A stretch of 64,000 nucleotides of DNA from Alkanindiges hydrocarboniclasticus (GTDB lineage Bacteria; Pseudomonadota; Gammaproteobacteria; Pseudomonadales; Moraxellaceae). Location: the NCBI RefSeq assembly GCF_001982605.1, contig NZ_MLCN01000027.1:1-64000 (forward strand), read 5' to 3'. The translations under genes and the position numbers were made by a program. The number at the start of each line of letters is the position of its first letter. The first letter of the stretch is position 1. This document shows, piece by piece, positions 54,813 to 64,000 of the stretch. Below the pieces are notes generated by a model that had not been told where the DNA came from, ran no database searches, and saw only the letters and a list, made by a program, of their open reading frames with translations.

Positions 54813-56111
54813 TTAACCTCGTGTTCTTAGTATTTCAGTATGATTCGCGGTGGTGGTAGACCCCTGCTGCAACACTTTTTTCTGCCAGCGTTCAGCACGA
54901 CGGGTACGGTCTGCCACTTGTCCAACCAGTTGCCCACAGGCTGCATCAATGTCGTCACCACGGGTAGTACGTACGGTACACACAAACCCGGCATCAGAAA
55001 GCTGCTTTTGAAAGGCCATGATCCGGTTACGGCTGGAACGGCCATAGGGTGCATGTGGAAATGGATTAAACGGAATCAGGTTAATCTTACTGGGTAAATT
55101 GCGTAACAGTTGTATTAATTGTTTGGCATGCTCCGGCAGGTCATTCACGCCTTCCAGCATCACATATTCAATAGTGACGTGCTTGCGGGCACTATCAATC
55201 ACGCCATCAGTAGAAATATAACGGCGTGCGGCTGGAATTAGCTCAGCCAAAGGATATTTCTTATTTATAGGCACCAGTTCATTACGCAGTGCATCATTGG
55301 GGGCATGCAAGGAAATCGCCAGTGCCACGTCAATTTCTTCTGCCAGTTTGTCAATCATGGGCACAATGCCAGATGTCGACAGGGTCACACGGCGCTTCGA
55401 CATGCCGTAAGCAAAGTCATCCAGCATCAGGCGCATGGCCGATACCACCGGATCAAAATTCAGTAACGGCTCGCCCATGCCCATCATCACCACATTGGTG
55501 ACGGTACGGGTACGCTCACCCACGGGTACATCTTCCATATAGGACTGATTGGCTACCCATAGCTGGCCAATAATTTCGGCAGTAGTCAGGTCACGTTGAA
55601 AACCCTGCTTACCGGTGCTGCAAAAACTGCAATCCAGTGCACAGCCAACCTGTGAGGAAATACACAGGGTTTTGCGCGCGCCAGTTTTGTCATCCGCTGG
55701 AATCAGCACGGTTTCAACCAGTGAACCTGCGCCATCGCCTACCCTGAACACCCATTTGCGCGTGCCATCCTTGGAAAAATTCTTGTGGACAACTTCGGGT
55801 GCCTGAATATAGGCCACGGTTTTTAGTTTTTCACGTAGCTTGCCGGCCAGATTGGTCATCTGGTCAAAATCAGTGACACCAAACTGGTGAATCCATTTCA
55901 GTACTTGGGTAGCACGAAACTTCTTTTCACCCATCGCTTCAAAGAAAGCTTCCATTTCCGGGCGCGACAGGCCCAGCAAATTGGTTTGATGTGCTTTAGG
56001 CTGGGCTGATAATTCACTAGGGCAAGCAGCCGCAGCAGATTGTTGCTGTTCTGCCGGAGATAGAGAAATATGTTCTGCTTGCGCTAGTAAATCAGGGGAT
56101 TCGATGTGCAT
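54813..56111 (-). CDS. rlmN: 23S rRNA / tRNA adenine-C2 methyltransferase RlmN
   Basis: A radical SAM enzyme that methylates C2 of A2503 in 23S rRNA and A37 in some tRNAs. The cluster motif is CALDCSFC, the methyl-carrying cysteine lies in [18 protein letters not shown], and [14 protein letters not shown] is present. The 432 residues include an N-terminal extension of about 43 Ala/Gln/Ser-rich residues before the conserved [14 protein letters not shown]. It heads rlmN-pilF-rodZ-ispG. Confidence 0.96.
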   Translation of the reverse strand: MHIESPDLLAQAEHISLSPAEQQQSAAAACPSELSAQPKAHQTNLLGLSRPEMEAFFEAMGEKKFRATQVLKWIHQFGVTDFDQMTNLAGKLREKLKTVAYIQAPEVVHKNFSKDGTRKWVFRVGDGAGSLVETVLIPADDKTGARKTLCISSQVGCALDCSFCSTGKQGFQRDLTTAEIIGQLWVANQSYMEDVPVGERTRTVTNVVMMGMGEPLLNFDPVVSAMRLMLDDFAYGMSKRRVTLSTSGIVPMIDKLAEEIDVALAISLHAPNDALRNELVPINKKYPLAELIPAARRYISTDGVIDSARKHVTIEYVMLEGVNDLPEHAKQLIQLLRNLPSKINLIPFNPFPHAPYGRSSRNRIMAFQKQLSDAGFVCTVRTTRGDDIDAACGQLVGQVADRTRRAERWQKKVLQQGSTTTANHTEILRTRG

Positions 56112-56207
56112 AACCTGTCATCTTCAAGACGAAATCTACAGCTACAAAATAATAGCTACAGATTGAACAATGGGTAAAATTATACCGTGACACAAACGTC
56201 ATATTGT

Positions 56208-56245
56208 ATAAAAAACAAACCAGACAAGCATAACACTTATCTGGT
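56208..56245 (-). terminator. intrinsic terminator after ndk
   Basis: On the minus strand ACCAGATAAG pairs with CTTGTCTGGT (one wobble) around a 7-base loop and is followed by TTGTTTTTT. It lies 17 bases past the ndk stop. Confidence 0.85.
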
Positions 56246-56261
56246 CTGTAAAAATGAACGA

Positions 56262-56693
56262 TTAACGAGTGCGTGGGCAGATTTCGTTGTCGTTAAAGAA
56301 GTACGCAATTTCACGCGCAGCAGACGTGGTAGAGTCTGAACCATGCGCTGCATTTTCATCAATGCTGGTTGCAAAGTCAGCACGGATGGTACCTGGCGCT
56401 GCATCTTTAGGGTTAGTTGCCCCCAGAATGTCGCGGTGAGCCAGAACTGCGTTTTCGCCTTCCAGTACAGATACAACCACCGGACCAGAAGTCATGAAGC
56501 TTACCAGATCACCAAAGAAGCCACGCTCTTTGTGTTCAGCGTAAAAGCCTTCAGCATCAGCCTGAGACAGGTGCTTCATTTTGGTGGCAATAATTTTCAG
56601 GCCAGCTTTTTCAAAACGGCTGAAAATGTCGCCGATGTGGTTTTTGCTAACTGCATCTGGTTTAACAATGGATAAAGTACGTTCGATAGCCAT
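56262..56693 (-). CDS. ndk: nucleoside diphosphate kinase
   Basis: Balances nucleoside triphosphates by transferring the gamma phosphate through a phosphohistidine. The 143-residue protein starts [12 protein letters not shown], has [16 protein letters not shown] and the active-site ENAAHGSDS with the catalytic histidine. AGGAG precedes the ATG. It is a monocistronic unit ending in a terminator. Confidence 0.97.
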   Translation of the reverse strand: MAIERTLSIVKPDAVSKNHIGDIFSRFEKAGLKIIATKMKHLSQADAEGFYAEHKERGFFGDLVSFMTSGPVVVSVLEGENAVLAHRDILGATNPKDAAPGTIRADFATSIDENAAHGSDSTTSAAREIAYFFNDNEICPRTR

Positions 56694-56851
56694 AATTTAG
56701 CTCCTTAAAAAAACAAACATCAAAAAAAGATGGCGCATTATAACGTTGTCATCTGACAAAGATAGCGTCAGGCCTGAGCAAAATGTTTTTTTTGTCAGGC
56801 GGTTTGCCAGTGACAAAAGCGCGATGAATCAGTTAACCCCCAGCATTTGTT

Positions 56852-57052
56852 CTAGCTGGCCTCGTCAATCCATGCCATCTGGATACCTTCCAGCAAACCC
56901 TCATTGGAACGGTTAGGGTCATCGGCAAAATCGGGTAGCTCGCACACCCAGCGATGCAAATCGGTAAAACGCACATATTGCGGATCAACATCCGGATGTG
57001 CTTCATACAGCTCAATGGCAATGTCGATGGTATCTGTCCAGCGCAAGCCCAT
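56852..57052 (-). CDS. iscX: iron-sulfur assembly protein IscX
   Basis: A 66-residue acidic protein that binds IscS and iron and tunes Fe-S cluster assembly. The sequence LRWTDTIDIAIELYEAHPDV, VRFTDLHRWVCELPDFADDP and MAWIDEAS matches the family along its whole length. In E. coli it ends the isc operon; here it stands alone, with ndk next on the same strand. Confidence 0.95.
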   Translation of the reverse strand: MGLRWTDTIDIAIELYEAHPDVDPQYVRFTDLHRWVCELPDFADDPNRSNEGLLEGIQMAWIDEAS

Positions 57053-57196
57053 GGTATCGCTCCAAAACTCTGGTGTATTTTAGGCGCTTACTTTAGCAAA
57101 TATTAGTGCCTGTGTTGCAGTGCCTTGTCATACATTTTAGCTGAGCAATCGTGAACCAGGAAAACCATTAAAATAGTCTGCTCACTATAACTTCAA

Positions 57197-57664
57197 TTAA
57201 AATATTAATGGCCATAAAACCTGCCACGCACCGGCCAGTAACACCAGCGTCCCCCCCAGCTCGGCAAGAATGAGCGACCACATGAATAACTGAATCAGCA
57301 CGCTGGGCAAGCTCATTGGCCCTAGACGGTGCGGCCGCCGTAGCTGGTTATCGGTATCCTTTAGCGCGCCATGAATCACATAAGTCCCAATGGCCAGCGC
57401 AAAATAAACCACATTGGCCAGCACGGCCCACCAGTTGACCCAGTCTGGCCATACTGAAAAATAAGCCAGTGCCGCCAGAATCAGTGCGGCACTGGCATAC
57501 AGCAGGGACGCACGGTGGGCAATATCCACATAATACGGTGCACGGGCTTTTTCACTGCGCATAATGGCAATGTACTTCCAGATCCCTGTGAGCAAGCCAA
57601 TTAACAAAAATATCCCCGATGCCAGCACCGCCAGTGCCACAGCCGGACTTAAGGTTTCATCCAT
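57197..57664 (-). CDS. small multi-pass membrane protein of unknown function
   Basis: A 155-residue protein with four hydrophobic segments (about 8-30, 52-68, 76-98 and 122-148). A cytosolic loop MRSEKARAPYYVDIAHRAS follows helix 1, and KDTDNQLRRPHRLGP lies between helices 3 and 4. It resembles conserved hypothetical proteins of Acinetobacter, but I do not recognise a named family. A single gene with no close partner. Confidence 0.75.
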   Translation of the reverse strand: MDETLSPAVALAVLASGIFLLIGLLTGIWKYIAIMRSEKARAPYYVDIAHRASLLYASAALILAALAYFSVWPDWVNWWAVLANVVYFALAIGTYVIHGALKDTDNQLRRPHRLGPMSLPSVLIQLFMWSLILAELGGTLVLLAGAWQVLWPLIF

Positions 57665-57862
57665 GGAAAATTATCACTATAAAAATGAGTTATGGGTTTA
57701 AAGGTCAACAGCATGCTAAATAGACAGGGAACTGATGTAAAGCAAAAGCTGATTTAACCTTAATTCTATTTTTCTTATTGTATGGGCTAGTGATTGAAGG
57801 CTAAATTATTTTCTTGGAAAGGTATTTTTCATGTCTATGATTTTTTTGGCTGAATTATAAAA

Positions 57863-58432
57863 CTACAGCAGCACATGCAGCCAAGGCGCCACAGCAATTA
57901 ATAACCCGGCCAGTACCGCACCAATCGTCGCACCAGCCAGCACATCACTGGGATAATGCAAACCCAGAATGACCCGTGATACAGCCACCAGTAACGTAAA
58001 TGGTAATAGCACCACCAGCATGGCTGGCACACTGTAGCCCATCAGGATGCACAGCATGACAGCATGCAGGGTATGTCCAGACGGAAAACTAAAATGATCC
58101 AGAGGCCGCTCGCCCAGCACTACCGCCTGATGTACCTGATAAGGCCGTGGACGCAAGGTCTTGTGCTTGAGTAATTTATAAATGGCTGTGGCACATAACA
58201 TGCCTGACATGACATACAGCATTTGCCAGTAGTAGTGTAACCCCTGTACAAGCCACATTACGAGCAAGCTGGCATACCAGAACCAGCCATCACCCAGCCG
58301 GCTAATTATTTTAAAGAAAACCGCAATTTTTTTTGTTGTGGAATAACGATTAAGTTTAATGCACCAGCTAAGGTCCAGATACTGGGCACGGCGCAAATGG
58401 GCACGCATTGTAGTCGCTTGAATTTTGTTCAT
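57863..58432 (-). CDS. PAP2-family membrane phosphatase
   Basis: A 189-residue membrane lipid phosphatase. The three-part catalytic signature is complete: KHKTLRPRP (89-97), PSGH (117-120) and SRVILGLHYPSDV (152-164). Several membrane helices surround it. Likely substrates are undecaprenyl diphosphate, phosphatidylglycerol phosphate or phosphatidate. It follows the glycosyltransferase gene by 34 bases on the same strand, so a lipid glycosylation pathway is possible. Confidence 0.92.
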   Translation of the reverse strand: MNKIQATTMRAHLRRAQYLDLSWCIKLNRYSTTKKIAVFFKIISRLGDGWFWYASLLVMWLVQGLHYYWQMLYVMSGMLCATAIYKLLKHKTLRPRPYQVHQAVVLGERPLDHFSFPSGHTLHAVMLCILMGYSVPAMLVVLLPFTLLVAVSRVILGLHYPSDVLAGATIGAVLAGLLIAVAPWLHVLL

Positions 58433-58466
58433 AGGTTCTCCTGATGAATCTTTATGTAATAAATAT

Positions 58467-59717
58467 CTAGGTGATAAATAGTGGGATCATTGCCTTGTTC
58501 CATGCAGTTGAATAAAGGGACTGGTGCTTGTCGGCGGTGGTTTTGAGGGCAAATTCAAACTGGTCTACTGCCATCGACCAGCCAAATTGTTGCGCTATTT
58601 TGGTGGCTTGCAAACCCATCTGCTGTAGCTGGCTTAGTGCAGGTAATTGGGCAGCCAGTTGCTGAAACTGTGTGGCATCACTTAAACGGCATGCCCAGCC
58701 ATTGATGCCGTGCTGAACAGTGAGTGCCGTGCACGCATAATCATAAGCCAGTACCGGCAAACCACTGGCCAGTGCCTCAAGCACTACATTGCCAAAGGTT
58801 TCTACTTCGCTGGCAAACAGGAATACATCTGCGCTGGCATAGTGCCGGGCCAACTGTTCCCCAGTTTGCATGCCGGTAAAAATGGCTTCTGGAATGAGAT
58901 TTTGTAAGCGGGCACGGTCTGGGCCATCCCCAACAATTACCAGTTTAAAGTCACGTTCAGGTTGGCTGATTTTGGCATGCTGGTAAGCCTGTATCACCAG
59001 ATCAATGTTTTTTTCTGGCGATAAGCGGCCTACATAGAGCATTACCATCGTTTGTGGCGTGGCCTGCCATTGTTGCCGCAAGTTATTGCAGCGCTTTTGC
59101 GGATTAAAATGCTGGCTGTCTACCCCGCGTGATACCAGCGCCAATGGACAAGTAAAACCTGCCTTAACCAAGGCACGCTGAGTATCTGTACTGGGCACAC
59201 AAGTCAGATCAGTGCGGTTATGAAACCAGCGTAAATAATGCTGGACGGGTTTAATCAAAAACTTTAAATCAAAAAACTGGCTGAACTCATGAAATGGTGA
59301 GTGAAAACCACTGGATACGGGATAATTGTATTGGCGTGCAATATTCAGGGCAGCCAGTCCAAGCGGGCCCTCAGTCACAATATGCACGATGTCTGGCTTA
59401 AACTGGCTTAATGCCTTGGTCATTTTTCTATATTGTGGATAACCAAAGCGCAGCTCGGGATATTTGGGGATACTGCTGGCCGCTACCAGACACTCAGCAC
59501 TTGGCTTAAAACTCTGGCACTCAGTGGGCTGGTATGGCCGAATAAGTAAAATACGATGCCCCCGCTGTTGCAGGCCTTTGCATAATTGCAGCACCGACAT
59601 AGCCACCCCATTGATCTCGGGTGGCCAGGTTTCAGTCACAATAGCAATCCTTAAGGAACCACCAAAACGCTGGGGATCAGTATTGGAAAATGAATTAAAA
59701 TTTTGTAGTAAGGTCAT
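58467..59717 (-). CDS. GT4-family glycosyltransferase
   Basis: A 416-residue GT-B enzyme. It starts with LRIAIVTETWPPEINGVAMS, has the donor-binding VMLYVGRLSPEKNIDLVIQA and the C-terminal EVETFGNVVLEALASGLPVLA motif with the nucleotide-contacting Glu residues. The style resembles GDP-mannose-dependent alpha-mannosyltransferases that act on lipid acceptors. No signal peptide; it acts at the inner face of the membrane. Coupling with the PAP2 gene suggests glycolipid synthesis. Confidence 0.9.
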   Translation of the reverse strand: MTLLQNFNSFSNTDPQRFGGSLRIAIVTETWPPEINGVAMSVLQLCKGLQQRGHRILLIRPYQPTECQSFKPSAECLVAASSIPKYPELRFGYPQYRKMTKALSQFKPDIVHIVTEGPLGLAALNIARQYNYPVSSGFHSPFHEFSQFFDLKFLIKPVQHYLRWFHNRTDLTCVPSTDTQRALVKAGFTCPLALVSRGVDSQHFNPQKRCNNLRQQWQATPQTMVMLYVGRLSPEKNIDLVIQAYQHAKISQPERDFKLVIVGDGPDRARLQNLIPEAIFTGMQTGEQLARHYASADVFLFASEVETFGNVVLEALASGLPVLAYDYACTALTVQHGINGWACRLSDATQFQQLAAQLPALSQLQQMGLQATKIAQQFGWSMAVDQFEFALKTTADKHQSLYSTAWNKAMIPLFIT

Positions 59718-59845
59718 CTCTATTCTTCTTTATCTTTGAGTTAACCCTAGGTTAGAGCAGTCAGTTGACCAATAAATGAACATTTAATGACACTTTGATG
59801 ACCTGAATTATTTTTTTATTTGGTTTTTATAAAACTATAGGCCAT

Positions 59846-59873
59846 AAAAAAGCACGCCAAAGCATGCTTTTTT
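59846..59873. terminator. terminator between prc and the glycosyltransferase
   Basis: AAAAAAGCACGC and GCATGCTTTTTT pair with a single mismatch around a 4-base loop. The runs of A and T on both sides mean it can stop the prc transcript on the minus strand. Confidence 0.85.
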
Positions 59874-59915
59874 ACCTCACCTGTTTACAGCATAATTCGC
59901 TTTACAGCACCCGTA

Positions 59916-62150
59916 TTATGATGCTGGCTTTTGCGCTATGGTAATACTTGCATCACTCACCTTTGCCTCAGGATGAGCTTTTTGCAAACTCGCCATATCC
60001 ATTAAAATATTGGCTGATTCCGTAATAAAAGCTTCATCTTCCGGTAGTGGCGGACGCTGGGCAGCTTTCATCTTGGCACGAGACTCAGATCGGGCATCCA
60101 GAGCCGCCTGATAACTTTCCCAGTTGGCATAAGGCTGCAAACCGGTTGCTGTACGACGGGCATTTTCTGCACGCAAGGTTTCTGCTTCCAGTTCCTGAAT
60201 TTCACGTTTGCGTGTATCAATATTCAATGAGGATTGCTTTTTATCCTTGGTTTTCTCGGCAATTCCTTTAAGTGCACTTAAATAAACGAATTGAGGCTCA
60301 ACATTGGTACGTGCTGTCGACCAGGTGCTGACCTGAGGAACAAACGGCGCGACCACCCCTTCACGCTTATACGGTGCTGTCTGGATAGTATCCCATTTCA
60401 GCGCATTTTTGGCCTTGCGCTCACCCAGATCTTCATCATAGATATTGATCAATGGCACATCAGGTACTACACCCTTGTTCTGGGTACTACCGCCGGTAAT
60501 CCGGTAAAACTTGCGCTGGGTTAATGTTGCCTGACCATAAGCCAGACTATCCAGTTGAACCTGTGCAGTGCCTTTACCTGTTGTAGTGCTGCCAATCACA
60601 ATACCACGCTGGTAGTCCTGAATGGCTGCCGAGAAAATCTCGCTGGCTGAAGCGGATGCCAGATTTATAATAACCGCCAATGGACCGCTATAAATCTGTT
60701 CACCGCCATCTTCGTCACGGAACACGTTGACATTGCCATTACCATCACGAATTTGAACCACAGGCCCGTCTTTAACAAACTGGCCCAGCATACGCGCGAC
60801 TTCTTCCAGCGAACCGCCCGGATTATTGCGTAAATCTACTACCACACCTTCAACATTTTGGGCTTGTAGTGCAACCAGTGCCTTTTGCGTGTCTACACTG
60901 ACACTCCGGTAACTATTGCCTTCACGGCGGGCCCGGTAGTTCAGGTAAAATGATGGAATCTCAATAACCCCAATCTTGTGCTCGCCATCATTGCGCTTCA
61001 CATTGACCACACGTGAACGAACGCCGGAATCTTCTTCCTGAATTACATCACGCGTTAAAGTCACTACCCGAGCCTGATTGGCTGCTGCGCCAGTGGCCAA
61101 TAAGCGCAAGGTCACTTTGGTGCCTCGCTTACCACGAATCAAACCAACAATTTCGCCACTTGGCCAGCCAATCACATCAACAATTGGCTCACCTTCCTGA
61201 CCTACGCCAATAATCCGGTCACCAGATTTTACCTGTCCAGACTTGCTGGCTGGTCCGCCGTCAACAATGGTTTCAATCCGGGTATAGTCTTCATTACCGC
61301 GCTCAGGACGAATAGACACCCCAATACCTTCCAGCGCTAGTGTGGTCTGGCGATTAAGCTCCATGGCCTCAATGGGGGCATAGTAGTTGCTGTGCGGATC
61401 ATAGGTTGCCAGCGTGGCATTCAGGATTTTCTCCAGCACGCGGTCACTCTTAATCCGGGTTTGCTGCTCCATCTGGCGACGATAGCGTTTTTTTAGTGTT
61501 TCAACTGGGGTCAAGTCTTCCGGTGGGGTCAAGTCCTGCCCGGCAGCCAGCGCAGGATTTGCTTTTAACGCCTGTTGCTTGGCCGCTTCTTCTTCTTTAT
61601 TAATGTTCAGGTTGATGAGCTGTGACACCAGCATTTTTTGCCAATGTTCCTGCTGGTCACGCTTGCTATTAAAAAATGGAGCTTTTTCACGGTCCAGTTC
61701 AATAAAATCATTACGGTGCAAGTTCTGCTTCTTGTCCAGTTGCTGCATAGCAAACTGATAAAAACTGTTCAGGCGTGTGCGGTAACGGTCATAAATATTA
61801 AATGCAGGGGCCAGATCACCAGTTTTAAGCGACGTGCCCAGACTTGATGCGTATTTCTTATTGAATTCATCAATATCAGACTGTAAAAACAGGGTGTGGT
61901 CCGGGTCCAGTGAATCAATATACATAGCCAGCACGCGGCGCGATACATCAGCATCCAGACGCATGTTTAAATAATGCTGGCGATCTACCAGTGTTGCAAC
62001 TTGCCGGGTAACCAGCGATTGCTCTCGTGTGGGTGCCAGCGTTACCTGCTGGTTGACAGTCGTAGCCGCAATGGCTTCATTCACTGTGTGAGAGAAAAAA
62101 AGACCGCCTGTCATCAAGGCTACGGCACAGGCTAAAGTTTGTAATTTCAT
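59916..62150 (-). CDS. prc: tail-specific periplasmic protease Prc (Ctp)
   Basis: A C-terminal processing protease of the S41 family, about 744 residues from the chosen ATG (E. coli Prc has 682). A signal peptide (LQTLACAVALMTGGLFF, cleavage after NEAIA) precedes a helical domain, a PDZ domain (LEGIGVSIRPERGNEDYTRI, SGDRIIGVG) and the protease core. The core has VEGVVVDLRNNPGG, the catalytic Ser in SASASEIFSAA and the Lys in TTTGKGTAQ. It trims PBP3 and degrades MepS-type hydrolases. A GTG at 62174 is an alternative start. It is divergent from nagZ. Confidence 0.93.
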   Translation of the reverse strand: MKLQTLACAVALMTGGLFFSHTVNEAIAATTVNQQVTLAPTREQSLVTRQVATLVDRQHYLNMRLDADVSRRVLAMYIDSLDPDHTLFLQSDIDEFNKKYASSLGTSLKTGDLAPAFNIYDRYRTRLNSFYQFAMQQLDKKQNLHRNDFIELDREKAPFFNSKRDQQEHWQKMLVSQLINLNINKEEEAAKQQALKANPALAAGQDLTPPEDLTPVETLKKRYRRQMEQQTRIKSDRVLEKILNATLATYDPHSNYYAPIEAMELNRQTTLALEGIGVSIRPERGNEDYTRIETIVDGGPASKSGQVKSGDRIIGVGQEGEPIVDVIGWPSGEIVGLIRGKRGTKVTLRLLATGAAANQARVVTLTRDVIQEEDSGVRSRVVNVKRNDGEHKIGVIEIPSFYLNYRARREGNSYRSVSVDTQKALVALQAQNVEGVVVDLRNNPGGSLEEVARMLGQFVKDGPVVQIRDGNGNVNVFRDEDGGEQIYSGPLAVIINLASASASEIFSAAIQDYQRGIVIGSTTTGKGTAQVQLDSLAYGQATLTQRKFYRITGGSTQNKGVVPDVPLINIYDEDLGERKAKNALKWDTIQTAPYKREGVVAPFVPQVSTWSTARTNVEPQFVYLSALKGIAEKTKDKKQSSLNIDTRKREIQELEAETLRAENARRTATGLQPYANWESYQAALDARSESRAKMKAAQRPPLPEDEAFITESANILMDMASLQKAHPEAKVSDASITIAQKPAS

Positions 62151-62387
62151 AAGACGCTTGGGTTTCCTAATCACATGACCCGATTGTTGTATACCGACTT
62201 TTACAGCATTTTGCTTGCAGCGTTCAACCCACCGAATATTTTTCCATCAATAAACTTACTGTATTGTTCAGCACTATCTATTCCCAGATAGTTGCAGCAT
62301 ACCATCAAATTCCAGCTATACAATGTAGCAAAACTGATTATAAATGCGGTATTGTCTCCCCCATCAGATTTATTGGATATTTGTTGC

Positions 62388-63401
62388 ATGATTGGCGCAT
62401 TGATGCTGGATATTGAAGGAACCTCCCTCACTGTGGAGGATCAAAGGCTTTTAACCGAACCTCAAGTGGGTGGCATTATCCTGTTTGGCCGCAATATCTA
62501 CAGTCCACAGCAAGTGCGTGCGCTCACCGATAGCATCCGTAATATCCGTCCGGAATTACTGATTGCCGTGGATCAGGAAGGAGGCCGTGTACAACGCTTG
62601 CGTGCCGGGTTTAGTCGCCTGCCATCCATGCGTGCCTTTGGCCATCTCCATGAAAAAGACCCTCAACAGGCGGTTATGCTGGCTGAACAATGCGGCTGGC
62701 TGATGGCAAGTGAAGTATTGGCCGTCGGCATTGATTTTAGCTTTGCACCTGTCCTGGATCTGGATGGTATTAGTCAGGTCATTGGAGACCGTGGCTTTCA
62801 TTCTAATACAGCTCAGGTTATAGCGCTTGCTTCAGCGTTTATGCAGGGTATGCATCGCGCAGGTATGGCCACCACAGGCAAACACTTTCCGGGACACGGC
62901 TCGGTTGAGGCTGATTCACATATTGCTGCTCCGGTAGATCATCGTACACTGGATGACATTGAACGTAATGACATGCAGCCTTTCATTCAGCTCAAAGACC
63001 AGCTGGATGCATTAATGCCGGCACATGTAATTTATGATCAGGTAGACCCTAATCCGGCAGGTTTCTCACCCTTTTGGCTACAGACCATCATCCGCCAGAA
63101 ACTAGGGTTTGATGGGGTTTTATTCTCTGATGACCTATCCATGCAGGCAGCTTGTGTCGCAGGTGGTGCCGATGCACGCATCAAGGCCGCACTGGATGCC
63201 GGTTGTGACATGGGTCTGGTTTGTAATGACCGGGCTGCGGCGCTAAATGCCTTAACAGCACTAAAGGATATGCCACTACCCAATCAACAACGCTTGGAAA
63301 AAATGCGCGGTAAAATTTTACCCGTCAACATTACTGAAACACTGGATTTGGGACAGCAATGGCAGGCCTCTAAAGCACTGATTCAACCATTACTCGCCTA
63401 A
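62388..63401 (+). CDS. nagZ: beta-N-acetylhexosaminidase NagZ
   Basis: A cytosolic GH3 enzyme that removes GlcNAc from anhydro-muropeptides during wall recycling, the step that can lead to AmpC induction. The 337 residues start with GALMLDIEGTSLT, have LIAVDQEGGRVQRLR, the catalytic loop KHFPGHGSVEADSH (165-178) and the nucleophile in FSDDLSM. The longer open frame upstream (32 codons) runs into the divergent promoter; the ATG at 62388 fits the family start. Confidence 0.95.
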   Translation: MIGALMLDIEGTSLTVEDQRLLTEPQVGGIILFGRNIYSPQQVRALTDSIRNIRPELLIAVDQEGGRVQRLRAGFSRLPSMRAFGHLHEKDPQQAVMLAEQCGWLMASEVLAVGIDFSFAPVLDLDGISQVIGDRGFHSNTAQVIALASAFMQGMHRAGMATTGKHFPGHGSVEADSHIAAPVDHRTLDDIERNDMQPFIQLKDQLDALMPAHVIYDQVDPNPAGFSPFWLQTIIRQKLGFDGVLFSDDLSMQAACVAGGADARIKAALDAGCDMGLVCNDRAAALNALTALKDMPLPNQQRLEKMRGKILPVNITETLDLGQQWQASKALIQPLLA

Positions 63402-63442
63402 ACAAATTTTAAATAAACAATTGACCAACTGGAGGGTCAGAC

Positions 63443-64000
63443 ATGAACACAAAAACAGCACAGGACTTATCGCCACATCGCCATATTTCTTTTACTGCGC
63501 ATTACACTGGCTATATCTGGTATCTGCTGGGCATTTCACATGAACGCCTTGCCACATCAAAAGGAAAACAACTCGCCACCTTATTGCACCCCTTTGAAAC
63601 CCTTGCAGAAAAATTTGTGGGCCATAGTGTCCGCTCTACCTTAAAATTACGCCATCGGCTAATTGACCAGCGCTTGGAACAATTGATTGCCCAGCATCCT
63701 AACATTCAGATTATTGAAATTGCTGCTGGTCTATCACCCCGTGGCTGGCGTTTTCGACAAAAATATTCTGGCATCAACTATATTGAAGTGGACTTACCGG
63801 TCATGGCTGCAACCAAAAGTGAAGCCCTCATGCCTATAGAACCAGATGCGAAAGTGTATGGGTGTGATATTTTCAGTGACCAGTTTCAGCAGATTCTAAG
63901 ACAGGATCTTGACCCTACCCGTCCCATTGTTGTTCTAAGTGAAGGCTTGATTAATTATTTTTCAAAAGATTTGATTGGTCAATTAAGCCAGATTTTAAGC
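63443..64000 (+). CDS. LCM-type SAM-dependent methyltransferase (partial, cut by window edge)
   Basis: The first 186 codons of a class I methyltransferase. After an ATG with GGAGGG upstream the sequence reads SFTAHYTGYIWY, then the glycine-poor SAM motif QIIEIAAGLSPRGWRF, INYIEVDLPVMAATKSEAL and the catalytic-strand IVVLSEGLINYF. The YIEVDLP and SEGL elements are typical of leucine-carboxyl-methyltransferase-like proteins (PPM1/TcmP). The substrate is unknown. The C-terminal part lies outside the window. It follows nagZ by 41 bases. Confidence 0.85.
   Translation, partial: MNTKTAQDLSPHRHISFTAHYTGYIWYLLGISHERLATSKGKQLATLLHPFETLAEKFVGHSVRSTLKLRHRLIDQRLEQLIAQHPNIQIIEIAAGLSPRGWRFRQKYSGINYIEVDLPVMAATKSEALMPIEPDAKVYGCDIFSDQFQQILRQDLDPTRPIVVLSEGLINYFSKDLIGQLSQILS

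Overview
The window is a stretch of chromosome from a gammaproteobacterium that is most likely a member of the Moraxellaceae (Acinetobacter/Alkanindiges-like). The basis is the order of the housekeeping genes (hemA / TPR / lolB / ispE / tRNA-Gln / prs / rplY / pth; ygfB-pepP-ubiH-ubiI beside zapA and 6S RNA; rlmN-pilF-rodZ-ispG-hisS-yfgM-bamB-der), the lipoprotein and LPS-type envelope genes, and an AlkB-rubredoxin pair typical of alkane-degrading Moraxellaceae. This is inferred from gene content and order; no 16S rRNA is present. No integrase, transposase, phage gene or CRISPR array was seen.

Layout. 1-6.4 kb: the tail of an unknown gene, a thioredoxin-reductase-like flavoprotein, a Bcr/CflA exporter, a flavodoxin-like protein, then pgeF-rluD divergent from bamD. 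6.5-10.8 kb: dnaG and a Pho-box-preceded phytase-like lipoprotein, followed by a REP-like element. 10.8-19.2 kb: hemA divergent from a TPR protein, lolB-ispE, two identical tRNA-Gln genes, prs, rplY, pth and panD, with two palindrome-rich intergenic mosaics. 19.6-26.0 kb: a small acidic SutA-like protein, ubiI-ubiH-pepP-ygfB, and on the other strand a coiled-coil gene, zapA and 6S RNA.

26.0-41.3 kb looks like an accessory block set between the 6S RNA gene and fau (5-formyltetrahydrofolate cyclo-ligase), which are neighbours in many gammaproteobacteria. It holds an alkane module (AraC regulator, rubredoxin, AlkB), a periplasmic solute-binding protein, a five-gene SWIM / DUF5691 / MoxR AAA+ / DUF5682 / VWA operon resembling the poorly understood E. 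coli yehLMPQ genes, and a CopA-type metal ATPase divergent from a MerR regulator. The five-gene operon is the best candidate for an uncharacterised system. An unusual array of seven octamers, mostly 16 bp apart, lies between the rubredoxin gene and the AraC gene.

41.3-64 kb returns to core genes: fau, yajC-secD-secF, a phosphopantetheinyl transferase, a DUF6929-like protein, the run der-bamB-yfgM-hisS-ispG-rodZ-pilF-rlmN, ndk, iscX, a small membrane protein, a PAP2 phosphatase, a GT4 glycosyltransferase, the tail-specific protease, nagZ, and the start of an LCM-type methyltransferase cut by the window edge. Many genes serve the envelope: lipoprotein localisation (LolB), outer-membrane assembly (BamB, BamD), secretion (SecD, SecF, YajC, YfgM), cell shape and pili (RodZ, PilF), and muropeptide turnover (NagZ, Prc).
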